Source: Gemmobacter caeruleus
GTDB lineage: Bacteria > Pseudomonadota > Alphaproteobacteria > Rhodobacterales > Rhodobacteraceae
Assembly: GCF_008271655.1 (NCBI RefSeq)
Contig: NZ_VKKX01000044.1
Coordinates: forward strand, 109,763-173,762
DNA: 64,000 nucleotides
Reading direction: 5' to 3'
Part shown: positions 24,159-33,400 of the stretch, one piece after another
How positions within the stretch are numbered: position 1 is the first letter of the stretch
Layout of the letters: every line of letters starts with the position of its first letter
Notes under the pieces: model-generated
The model's input: only the letters and a program-made list of their open reading frames with translations
What the model was told of the DNA's origin: nothing
Database searches by the model: none
Made by a program: the position numbers and the translations under genes

Positions 24159-24733
24159 AGGAATTTCACCGCATAGAAGCCGCCGAGCAGGAGCGCCACG
24201 GCAAGTGTGAACATAAGGCCAAGGCGGCGTTCGATAAAGTCACGGATCGGTGCGCCGAATTTCCACAGCAGCGCCGCCAGCACGAAAAAGCGCAGGCCGC
24301 GTGCCACGATGCTGGCCAGCATGAAGACCGGCAGCGACAGGCCCGTCGCCCCCGACAGGATGGTGATCACCTTGTAGGGAAAGGGGGTCACGCCGGCGAT
24401 CAGCACCGCCCATGCGCCCCAGTCGTTATAGGTCTGGCGGAAGGTGTCGAACTCGGCCGCCATGCCGTAGAAATCCAGCACCGGCTGGCCGACCGCGTCG
24501 AACAGGAAGGCGCCGATCAGATAGCCGGCCAGCCCGCCCAGCACAGAGGCGAGGGTGGCGATGCCGGCCAGCACGAAGGCCCGGCCGGGGCGCGCGACGA
24601 TCATCGGGATCAGCAGGATATCGGGCGGGATCGGAAAGACCGAGCTTTCGACAAAGGCCACGACCGCCAGTGCCCATGTGGCGTGGCGATGCGACGCCAG
24701 CGACAGCGTCCAGTCATACAGCGCGCGGATCAT
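24155..24733 (-). CDS. YqaA/DedA (SNARE-associated) family membrane protein
   Basis: A 192-aa protein of the VTT/DedA superfamily with about five membrane segments. The family signature is spread over VAFVESSVFPIPPDILLIPM and AGYLIGAFLFDAVG, with the amphipathic reentrant loops and AGVTPFPYKVITILSGATGL. DedA proteins include flippases for undecaprenyl phosphate or phosphatidylethanolamine; the shorter YqaA branch has no proven substrate. It is co-translated with dsbB, an arrangement I take to be a small envelope operon, and divergent from the YpfJ gene. Confidence 0.88.
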   Translation of the reverse strand: MIRALYDWTLSLASHRHATWALAVVAFVESSVFPIPPDILLIPMIVARPGRAFVLAGIATLASVLGGLAGYLIGAFLFDAVGQPVLDFYGMAAEFDTFRQTYNDWGAWAVLIAGVTPFPYKVITILSGATGLSLPVFMLASIVARGLRFFVLAALLWKFGAPIRDFIERRLGLMFTLAVALLLGGFYAVKFL

Positions 24734-24872
24734 CGCTTCTCCTTGGGGATTGCGGCACCGGCTTGCCGCAGGAATGTCGCGCCGTCAAGCAGCGGTGCGG
24801 GGCGTGAAGCGGGCTTTTCGCCGGGGCCAAGCCTGCGCTATGCTGCGCCAAACAGGGTGAGGGTCACAGGTC

Positions 24873-25715
24873 ATGGAATGGCGCGGACGCCGGGGCAGCC
24901 GGAACATCGAGGATCGTCGCGGGCAGGGTGTGGGGCGCGGCGGAGTCGCCGTGGGCGGCGTGGGGGCGCTGGTCCTCTTGCTGATCGGGGCCTATTTCGG
25001 CGTCGATGTCTCGCCCATGCTGGACGGCGGCGCCCCCAGCCCGGGCAAGACCGAACTGACCCACGCCGATCAGGAGGCGGCGCAATTCGTCTCGGTCGTG
25101 CTGGCCGATACCGAGGAGGTCTGGGCCACCGTCTTTCCCGATCAGGTGGGCAAGCCCTACAAGGCGCCGGTGCTGGTTCTGTATTCCGGGGTCACGCAAT
25201 CGGCCTGTGGCGGGGCGAGCGGGGCGACGGGGCCGTTCTATTGCCCGGGCGACCGCAAGGTCTATCTCGATACCGATTTCTTTGGCACCATGTCGCGCGA
25301 ACTGGGGGCGCGGGGCGATTTCGCCGCCGCCTATGTGGTGGCGCATGAGGTGGCCCATGGCGTGCAGGATCAGCTGGGCATCCTGAGCAAGGCCAATCAG
25401 GTGCGCGCGCAATCGTCCGAGGCCGACAGCAACGCCATTTCGGTGCGGATCGAATTGCAGGCCGATTGCCTGTCGGGCATCTGGGCGCGCGGCGCCGAGG
25501 AGATGTTCGGCAGTCTGCATGCCGGCGATGTCGAAGAGGCGGTGAATGCCGCGCATCGTATCGGCGACGATACCTTGCAGCGCAATGCGGGCCGTGTGCC
25601 GATGCCGCATACCTTTACCCATGGCACGTCGGAGCAGCGCGCACGCTGGTTCGTGCGCGGCTATGAAAGCGGCGACATGGGGCAATGCGATACCTTCGCG
25701 GCGCGCCAGCTCTGA
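24873..25715 (+). CDS. YpfJ-type neutral zinc metallopeptidase
   Basis: A 280-aa protein with a charged Gly/Arg-rich N-terminus (residues 1-25), one membrane helix (VGGVGALVLLLIGAYFGVDV) and a large extracytoplasmic domain. The zincin motif HEVAHGVQDQLG gives two His ligands and the catalytic Glu; a downstream Glu in RIELQADCLSGIWA is the likely third ligand, and the C-terminal GTSEQRARWFVRGYESGD is typical of the family. Substrate unknown. It is monocistronic, ending 51 nt before the tRNA. Confidence 0.92.
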   Translation: MEWRGRRGSRNIEDRRGQGVGRGGVAVGGVGALVLLLIGAYFGVDVSPMLDGGAPSPGKTELTHADQEAAQFVSVVLADTEEVWATVFPDQVGKPYKAPVLVLYSGVTQSACGGASGATGPFYCPGDRKVYLDTDFFGTMSRELGARGDFAAAYVVAHEVAHGVQDQLGILSKANQVRAQSSEADSNAISVRIELQADCLSGIWARGAEEMFGSLHAGDVEEAVNAAHRIGDDTLQRNAGRVPMPHTFTHGTSEQRARWFVRGYESGDMGQCDTFAARQL

Positions 25716-25766
25716 CACGCTTCGCCGGTTGACGCCCGCCCGGCGGCGGGCTAAATCCGGCCCTGT

Positions 25767-25850
25767 GCCCGAGTGGCGGAACGGTAGACGCAGGGGATTC
25801 AAAATCCTCCGCCGCAAGGTGTGTGAGTTCGAATCTCACCTCGGGCACCA
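25767..25850 (+). tRNA. tRNA-Leu (anticodon CAA), CCA encoded
   Basis: The acceptor stem GCCCGAG (25767-25773) pairs with CTCGGGC (25840-25846), followed by A and CCA. The anticodon loop TTCAAAA is at 25798-25804 with CAA at 25800-25802, reading UUG. A long variable arm (class II) and T-loop GTTCGAATC are present. The encoded CCA and full set of arms make it a functional gene. Confidence 0.97.
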
Positions 25851-26571
25851 CTTTCCGCAAGAATGACAAAATCATGGCCGCCCCGCCGGAGTTGTGCGGG
25901 GCTTGGCGTCTTGATTCGGCCTTTATCAACCTTTCCAGTATGTTGACCGTCGCGCTGATGGCGCCGGTCCGCGATTCCCGTGGGGATTGGTGCCCCCGCG
26001 CGAACGCCCGTCTCGAAATGCGGCGAAAATGTCCTACAGGGTTAACGGCGGCGTGGGCCGAGCGACCAGGCGGGTTTGCGGAAACAATCCGATGGGTTTT
26101 GCCGTTGCCGGGCCGCAGACCTGCACCTTTGTTGCAAAGTCGGAAACAATGCCGCCCATACCCCCCGCTTTTCCGACGCCTCTGGGGCGGCCAAACCGGG
26201 CAGAACTGGGGCAAAGGGGGAATTTGCCGTATTTTTTGCACTTTTCGTAAAGGATAACAAAAGGTATCAAGAAGGGGTCTTGCTGGGAAAGACATCTGGC
26301 CGTGGGGGCGGTCTCAAATGGTGTGTGGCGTCTTTGGGCGCAGGAGTATGGTTAAGGCTGCCAAGGGACCGGGTGCTGCGCCCGGTTTACAGAAACGATG
26401 ATTTCCCGCGTCCGCTTCGGCGGTTCTGGCACTTTTCCCTGATCTACCACATCGCGCGACCTGGCCTTCTGGGCGCAGGGCCTTTGCACAAGGCCGCGCC
26501 GGTCAACGCCCTTTCGGGGGCACATGAACGGTTGGACGGGCCACGGCCCTGCTGGGATGAGGAAGATCAAT
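25851..26571 (+). other. Gene-free region between tRNA-Leu and the first RTX-Hint gene
   Basis: 720 nt. Short open frames on both strands lack ribosome-binding sites and overlap the tRNA or each other, so none is called. Visible items: a weak hairpin GCCCCGC/GCGGGGC (25880-25886 with 25896-25902), perhaps the tRNA terminator; a 10-bp direct repeat CGGAAACAAT at 26079-26088 and 26141-26150; an inverted repeat CTTTG-TTG-CAAAG at 26127-26139; and an A/T-rich stretch at 26221-26275 that is the best candidate for the RTX promoter and leader. Confidence 0.5.
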
Positions 26572-29500
26572 ATGCCGGTTTTCGCGCTGTACAACTTGGA
26601 TGATGCAGGCAGCACCGTTCAGGATGCCGCGCTTGGCAATGGCGCGCAGAACGGCGTTTACCTGAATGGCGCGGGGTCGAATGGCACCCAGGCCGTGCTG
26701 GATGGCACGGATGACCTGGTGAAGATCTGGCCGTCCGAGACGTTCCAGCTGGATCGCGGCACGCTGGAGGTGCAGTTCACCTCCTCGACCACGCCGCAGA
26801 CCGAAGTGCAGACCATTCTGGCGCGCGACAGCATCGGCGACCATGCCGGCGGCTACAGCATCGAGCTGCTGCCCGACGGGTCGCTGCTGATCACCCATGA
26901 AACCGAAGGCGGCAGCGTCACCTACTCGACCGGCGCGGGCTTCATGTCGCCGGGCGACGAGGTCAACCTGTCCTATTCCTGGGATGTCGCCAATGGCGGC
27001 CATCTGGTGATCGAGAACCTGACCGACGCGACCAGCTTCAACGCCGAAACGCCGGCAGGGCTGACCATGGATCAGGGCGATATCAGCCAGCCCTGGACCG
27101 TCGGCGCCGGGCAGAACACCTCGGCCCCCGATCTGCTGAACAATATCGACCAGCATTTCGCCGGGTCGTTCGAATATTTCTCGCTTTCAGATACGGTGGA
27201 CAATTTCGGCGGGCCCGATGGCATCGTGCGCGGCACCGAGGGCGGCGATCTGATCGACCTGACCTATGTCGATCCGACCGATGGCGACCGGATCGACGCG
27301 AATGACGCGCTGATCCCGGGCGATGCGCCCAATGACGACCGCGTGGTCGCGGGCGGTGGCGATGATACTATCCTGGCCAATCTGGGCGATGACACGGTGG
27401 ATGCCGGCGCGGGCAATGACCAGGTCGATGGCGGCGACGGCAATGACCTCTTGGAAGGCGGCGCCGGCGACGACACGCTGTATGGTGGCGCGGGCGATGA
27501 CACGCTGCTGGGCGGCGATGGCAATGACGTGGTTGATGGCGTCACCGGCAATGAGCTGATCGACACCCGCAATTCCGGCGACGAAGGCTCGCCCGACCGT
27601 GCCTTCCCGGGGCTTTACCCCGCCGATGGCAACCCCGATGACGACCGCGATCTGGTGCGCGCGGGCGCCGGGGCCGACACGATCATGACCGGCGACGACG
27701 CCGATACGATCCATGCCGGCGGCGGCAATGACCTGATCTATGCCGGCGTCGATGCCGACAGCGTGACCGCGGCCGGCGGCGACGATACCGTCTATGCGGG
27801 CGAGGGCAGCGATACCGTGACCGGCGATCTGGGCGATGACCTGATCTATGGCGGCACGGGCGACACGGCCTCCGATCCCACCCATCTGACCGATGACACC
27901 GACCCCGACCCGGACAATAACCGGGACGCGCTTTATGGCGGCCTGGGCGATGACACGATCTATGGCGAGGATGACGACGACACCATCTATGGTGGCCAGG
28001 ACAATGACCTGATCTTTGGCGGGATCGACGAGGATCTGGTCTATGGCGGCGAAGGCAATGACACGCTGCATGGCGATGCAGGGGCCGATACGCTGATCGG
28101 GGGCTACGACCGCGATCTGTTCATCGGTGGCAATGTCGGCGATTTCGTGGACGGGTCGGAAACCGGCGACGATTACGATACGCTCGACCTGCGCGGCTCG
28201 GGTCCGCTGTCGATCGTCTATGATGCCGACAATGCCGAAAACGGCACCGTCACCTTCTATGATGCCGATGGCGCGGCGACCGGCACCATGCGCTTTGTGA
28301 ATATCGAGAATGTCATCACCGACCCGCCGGTCCGCGATGGCTGGGTCGATGGCACCGGCGGCGGCGATCTGATCGACACCGGCTATACCGGCGACCCCGA
28401 TGGTGACCGGATCGACGCCAATGACGCGATCCTGCCCGGCGATGCCCCGAATGACGACCGCGTGCGCGCGGGCGACGGCGATGATACCGTGCGGTCTGGC
28501 GCGGGCGACGATCTGGTCTATGGCGGCGCCGGCAATGACGATGTCGATGGCGGCGAGCGCGATGACAGCCTGCTGGGCGAGGGCGGCAATGACACGCTGA
28601 CTGGCGGGCAGGGCAGCGATCTGGTCGATGGCGGCGATGGCAATGACGTGATCGACACCGCCGGCGGCGGCGCCTATCCCATGCCCGACATGGGCTATCC
28701 GGGGCTTTATCCCGCCGACAGCGACCCGACCGACGATCTGGACACTGTCTATGGCGGCGCGGGCGATGACACGATCCGCACCGGCGACGATGCCGACCTG
28801 ATCGACGGCGGCACCGGCAATGACCTGATCGACGGCGGCATCGACGCCGACACCATCACCGCGGGCGATGGCAACGACACCGTCATCGGCGGCGAGGGGT
28901 CGGATCTGATCGACCTCGGCGCGGGCGACGATCTGGTCTATGGCGGGCTGGATCCCAGCTTCCCCGACGAGCTGAACGTGCCCGACGCCACCGATCTGCG
29001 GCCCGACAATGGCCGCGACACCATCGACGGCGGCGCCGGCAATGACACCATCTTCGGGATGGATGACGATGACAGCCTGAGGGGCGGCGACGGCAATGAT
29101 CTGATCGACGGCGGTATCGACGAGGATACGATCCTGGGCGATGCCGGCAATGACACGATCATCGGCGGCGACGGGGCCGACAACATGGCGGGCGGCGATG
29201 ACCGCGACACCTTCCTTGTCTCGGAGGCGGGTCAGGGCATCGGCGATGTGATCGACGGCAATGAGGGCGGCGACGATTACGACACGCTCGACCTGCGCGG
29301 TGCCGGCCCGCTGCACATCACCTATGACCCGGACAATGTCGAAAACGGCGTGGTCGATTTCCTCGACGGCGACGGCAATGTCACCGGCTCGCTCACCTTC
29401 ACCAATATCGAGAACGTCATCCCCTGCTTCACCCCCGGCACGATGATCGCCACCCCGCGCGGCGAGATCCCGGTCGAGGAACTGAAGGCCGGCGATCGCG

Positions 29501-30006
29501 TCATCACCCGTGACAACGGCATCCAGCAGATCCGCTGGGTGGGCCAGAAATCGCTGAGCTGGGCGGATCTCTCGCTCAACCCGCATCTCAAGCCGATCCT
29601 GATCCGTCAGGGCAGCCTGGGCAATGGCCTGCCGGAACGCGACATGATGGTCAGCCCCAATCACCGCGTGCTGGTGGCCAATGACCGCACCGCGCTCTAT
29701 TTCGACGAACATGAGGTGCTGGTCGCGGCCAAGCATCTGGTGGCCGGGCGTGGCGTGCATGAGGTGGACAGCATGGGCACCGCCTATATCCACTTCATGT
29801 TCGATCGCCACGAGGTCGTGCTGTCGAACGGCGCCTGGACCGAAAGCTTCCAACCCGGCGACTATACGCTCAAGGGCATGGGCAATGCGCAGCGCAACGA
29901 GATCTTCGAACTGTTCCCCGATCTCAAGACCGAACAGGGCCGCGACGATTATGCGGCGGCGCGTCGCACACTGAAAAAGCACGAAGCGCGGCTTTTGCTG
30001 AAATAA
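26572..30006 (+). CDS. RTX calcium-binding protein with C-terminal Hint domain (1144 aa)
   Basis: The ATG at 26572 (MPVFALYNLDDAG...) is chosen over one at 26524 because GAGGAAG lies 6 nt upstream and the family normally opens this way. Order: N-terminal LamG/concanavalin-like domain (about residues 1-210, ending SFEYFSLSD), RTX nonapeptide repeats (GGxGNDxxx) at about 215-940 in two super-blocks each opened by a DPTDGDRIDANDA or DPDGDRIDANDA segment, then a Hint (hedgehog/intein) module from C952 (CFTPGTMIATPRGEIPVEEL) with the second-block HRVLV and HFMFDRHEVVLSNG. There is no N-terminal signal; export by a type I system using C-terminal information is expected. Function is not known: adhesin, surface-layer or matrix protein are options. 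A terminator follows. Confidence 0.9.
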   Translation: MPVFALYNLDDAGSTVQDAALGNGAQNGVYLNGAGSNGTQAVLDGTDDLVKIWPSETFQLDRGTLEVQFTSSTTPQTEVQTILARDSIGDHAGGYSIELLPDGSLLITHETEGGSVTYSTGAGFMSPGDEVNLSYSWDVANGGHLVIENLTDATSFNAETPAGLTMDQGDISQPWTVGAGQNTSAPDLLNNIDQHFAGSFEYFSLSDTVDNFGGPDGIVRGTEGGDLIDLTYVDPTDGDRIDANDALIPGDAPNDDRVVAGGGDDTILANLGDDTVDAGAGNDQVDGGDGNDLLEGGAGDDTLYGGAGDDTLLGGDGNDVVDGVTGNELIDTRNSGDEGSPDRAFPGLYPADGNPDDDRDLVRAGAGADTIMTGDDADTIHAGGGNDLIYAGVDADSVTAAGGDDTVYAGEGSDTVTGDLGDDLIYGGTGDTASDPTHLTDDTDPDPDNNRDALYGGLGDDTIYGEDDDDTIYGGQDNDLIFGGIDEDLVYGGEGNDTLHGDAGADTLIGGYDRDLFIGGNVGDFVDGSETGDDYDTLDLRGSGPLSIVYDADNAENGTVTFYDADGAATGTMRFVNIENVITDPPVRDGWVDGTGGGDLIDTGYTGDPDGDRIDANDAILPGDAPNDDRVRAGDGDDTVRSGAGDDLVYGGAGNDDVDGGERDDSLLGEGGNDTLTGGQGSDLVDGGDGNDVIDTAGGGAYPMPDMGYPGLYPADSDPTDDLDTVYGGAGDDTIRTGDDADLIDGGTGNDLIDGGIDADTITAGDGNDTVIGGEGSDLIDLGAGDDLVYGGLDPSFPDELNVPDATDLRPDNGRDTIDGGAGNDTIFGMDDDDSLRGGDGNDLIDGGIDEDTILGDAGNDTIIGGDGADNMAGGDDRDTFLVSEAGQGIGDVIDGNEGGDDYDTLDLRGAGPLHITYDPDNVENGVVDFLDGDGNVTGSLTFTNIENVIPCFTPGTMIATPRGEIPVEELKAGDRVITRDNGIQQIRWVGQKSLSWADLSLNPHLKPILIRQGSLGNGLPERDMMVSPNHRVLVANDRTALYFDEHEVLVAAKHLVAGRGVHEVDSMGTAYIHFMFDRHEVVLSNGAWTESFQPGDYTLKGMGNAQRNEIFELFPDLKTEQGRDDYAAARRTLKKHEARLLLK

Positions 30007-30041
30007 GGTTTATGCAGCGAGGGCCGGTTCGCCGGCCCCTG

Positions 30042-30067
30042 AAAGGCCCCCCGCGTGGGGGCCTTTT
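30042..30067. terminator. Rho-independent terminator after the first RTX-Hint gene
   Basis: AAAGGCCCCC (30042-30051) pairs with GGGGGCCTTT (30057-30066), 10 bp with a 5-nt loop, then another T. A smaller hairpin GGGCCGG-TTCG-CCGGCCC-like sits just before it (30021-30038). Confidence 0.9.
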
Positions 30068-30421
30068 GTCATGCAATTCAGGCGATTGCGCCATGTTTTT
30101 GCCATGAAGTGCCACTTGTGCCGCCAAGGCTCCACAGCGGCCCCACGAAATCAACACAATTGAAAACGACATGATTGCTTAAGGCTTTGTCCCGATTTTG
30201 GGGCAGGTCCAGATGTGGATATCAGTAGCATGACGTTTTTCGCTGCCGCAGCATTGACAGGTGTCAAGGCGCCCCGGGCATCAGGCCACGGGGTTTTGGG
30301 CTGCGCGCGCGTCATGCAGCGACGGAAAGGAACAGGGTCATGACACCGCTTGCCTTCGGGCCGTGCCTGACCCCCGCCCTTTCCCTGCCCAACCGCCCCC
30401 TTTCAGTGAACGAGTGACATC
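30068..30421 (+). promoter_or_regulatory. Leader/promoter region of the second RTX-Hint gene, with palindrome
   Basis: No gene is supported. The region is A/T-richer than its surroundings. A perfect inverted repeat TTGACA-GG-TGTCAA lies at 30254-30267; its left half equals a -35 consensus, but no acceptable -10 stands 16-18 nt later, so an operator is as likely as a promoter. No strong Shine-Dalgarno sequence precedes the ATG at 30422 (only ACGAGTG). Confidence 0.45.
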
Positions 30422-33400
30422 ATGGCCATTGCAAACGAACTCTCGATCAACACCACCGCAACCGCGGAACAGATGTTCAACGCCATCTTCGGGAATGGCG
30501 TGCAACTGGTCAGCGGCAGCGCGACCTTCAGCGGCGATGCGCAGTCTTCGGGGATCTATAGTGGCGGTCTGACCACCATCGCGGGCGTGAGCCCGACCGA
30601 TACCGGGGTCATCATCTCCACCGGCAATGTCTCCGATTTCACCAACAGTTCGGGCACCACGAATACCAACGTCAATACCGGCACCGGCACCAATGTTGCC
30701 GGCGGCGTGGATGGCGATGCGCAGTTGAACGCGCTTTCCGGCGTTGCCACCTTTGACGGCGCGATCCTCCAGGCGAATTTCATTCCCGACGGTGACATGA
30801 TCACGATGCAATTCGTGTTCACGTCCGAGGAATATCCCGAATATGTCAGCGGCGGTGTGAACGATGCCTTTGGCGTCTGGGTGAACGGGGTCTTTGCCCC
30901 GATCAGCGTCACCACCTCGGGCAATGTCGCGATCGACACGGTCAATTCGGGCAGCAACGAAAACCTCTATCGCGACAACACGCTGGATCAGTTCAACACC
31001 GAGATGGACGGGCTGACCTATGTCCTGTCGATCAAGGCGCCGGTCAATGCGGGCCAGGTGAACACGATCAAGATCGGCATCGCCGATGGCGGCGATGCGG
31101 TCTACGATTCCAACCTGCTCATCATGGGCGACAGCGTCCAGACCTATACGCTGGCCAATGACGATACGGTCAATGTGGTCAGCAATTCCACGCGGACCTT
31201 CGACATTCTGGCCAATGACGAACATCCCGCGGGCAGCAACCTGACGATCACCCATCTGAACGGGCAGAGCGTGGTTGCCGGGCAGACCATTACCCTGCCG
31301 TCAGGTCAGCAGGTGCGGCTGAACGCCGATGGCACGATCACCGTCTTTGCCAATGGCACCACCGGGGATGAGCCGTTTTCCTATACGATCTCGGATGGAA
31401 TGGGGAATACCGATGTCGGCTTTGTCACCATCCATACCTCTGCCGCGGTAACGAAGGACGGCATCGTTTCCGGCACCAGCGGCAATGACGTGATCGACGG
31501 CTCTTATGTCGGCGACCCGGATGGCGACCGGATCGACAACAATGACGGGCTGGGCGTGCAGGGCACCACCGGCAATGCCGACCTCGTCTATGCCGGGGCG
31601 GGCAACGATACCGTCACCGCGGGCGAGGGCAATGACATCGTCTATGGCGGCACGGGAACCGACGTGCTGTATGGCGGCAATGGCGGTGACTCGCTCTATG
31701 GCGACGAGGGCAATGACACCGTTTATGGCGGGGCCGGCAACGACCTGATCCATGGCGATCTGGGGGCCGACAACCTGCTGGGTGAAGCCGGCAATGACAC
31801 GCTGTTCGGCGATGACGGCAATGATGTGCTGCGCGGCGGCACCGGCAGCGACAGCCTCGTGGGCGGGGCGGGCGATGACAGTTTCTATCTGGGTGATGGC
31901 GCGGGCAGCGATGTCGATACCGTTATCGGCGGCGAAACCGGCGAAACCGCGGGCGACAGCCTTGATGCGATCCTGGTCACCACCGGGGTCAATGTCACCT
32001 TCACCGGCAATGAAAGCGGCACGGCCACCTATACCGGCGGGTCCACCACCTTCTCGGAAATCGAGAATGTCTATGGCGGCACCGGCAATGACACGATCAA
32101 CGCCGCCTCCAGCACGACCAGCCATCTCTTCGACACGGCAGGCGGCAATGACAGCATCACCGGCGGTTCGGGGGCCGAAAGCATCTATGGCGGCGCCGGT
32201 AATGACACGATCACCGGCGGCGGCGGGGCCGATATCTCCAGCGGCGGCGCGGGCGATGACCGTTTCGTGCTGTCGGGCAGCTATGGCAATGACACGATCA
32301 CCGGCGGCGAAACGACCGAAACCACGGGCGACAGCCTGGACGCGTCGGGCCTGACCACCAATGCCACGCTGACCTTCTCGGGCGCCGAGGCGGGGACGCT
32401 GACCTCGAGCAGCGGCACGGCCAGTTTCAGCCAGATCGAGACCTTCACCCTGGGTGCGGGCAATGACACGGTCTATGGCGGCGTCGGCAATGACAGCGTG
32501 GCGACCGGGGCGGGCAACGATTCCATCCTCGCGGGCGCCGGAAATGACAGCATAGACGCGGGCGCGGGCAATGACATCGTCTATGGCGGCGATGGCAACG
32601 ACCTGCTGATCGGCGGCATCGGCAACGACATCGTGGATGGCGGCACCGGCAATGATACGGTGGATGGCGGCACCGGCAATGACGTGATCTATGGCGGCGC
32701 CGGCAATGACAGCCTGTCGGGCGGGGCCGATGCCGACACGATCTGGGGCGGCGCGGGCGATACCATCGTCGGCGGCGAAACCGGCGACGACAATGACGTG
32801 CTGGTGGTCGAGGCCGGTTCGGTCGTCACCTATGGCGGCGGCACCAACGAGGCGGGCACCATCGCCCTGGCCTCGGGCGGCACGCTGACCTTCAGCGAGA
32901 TCGAAAAGATCGTCTTTGCCGGCCCGGTGGATGGCACCTCGGGCAATGACGTGATGAATGTCGGCTATACCGATCTGAACGGCGATCAGATCGACGGCAC
33001 CGACGGCATCAACGACACGATCTTTGGCTATGCCGGCGATGACAGCATCACTGCCGGCACCGGCAATGACACCGTCTATGGCGGCACCGGCAATGACACG
33101 ATCAATGGCGGCGCGGGCGACGATACGCTTTATGGCGAGGCGGGCAACGACACGCTGTCCAACGTTCAGGGTAACTCGGCCCAGTATGGGGGTGATGGCA
33201 ACGACACCATGGGTGGCGGTCTTGGCAATGACAGCTACTATGGCGGCACTGGCGACGACTATGTGATGGATAGCGGCGGTCAGAACCTTGCCCAGATGGG
33301 CGATGGCAATGACACGGTCTATACGGACTGGGGCAATGACACCCTCTATGGCGAGGCCGGCAATGACTGGCTGGATGGCGGCACCAACGACGACCTGATT

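Noticed and set aside
25823-26270. Open frames on both strands in the gap after tRNA-Leu
   Set aside because: One overlaps the tRNA, none has a credible ribosome-binding site or recognisable domain, and they overlap each other.
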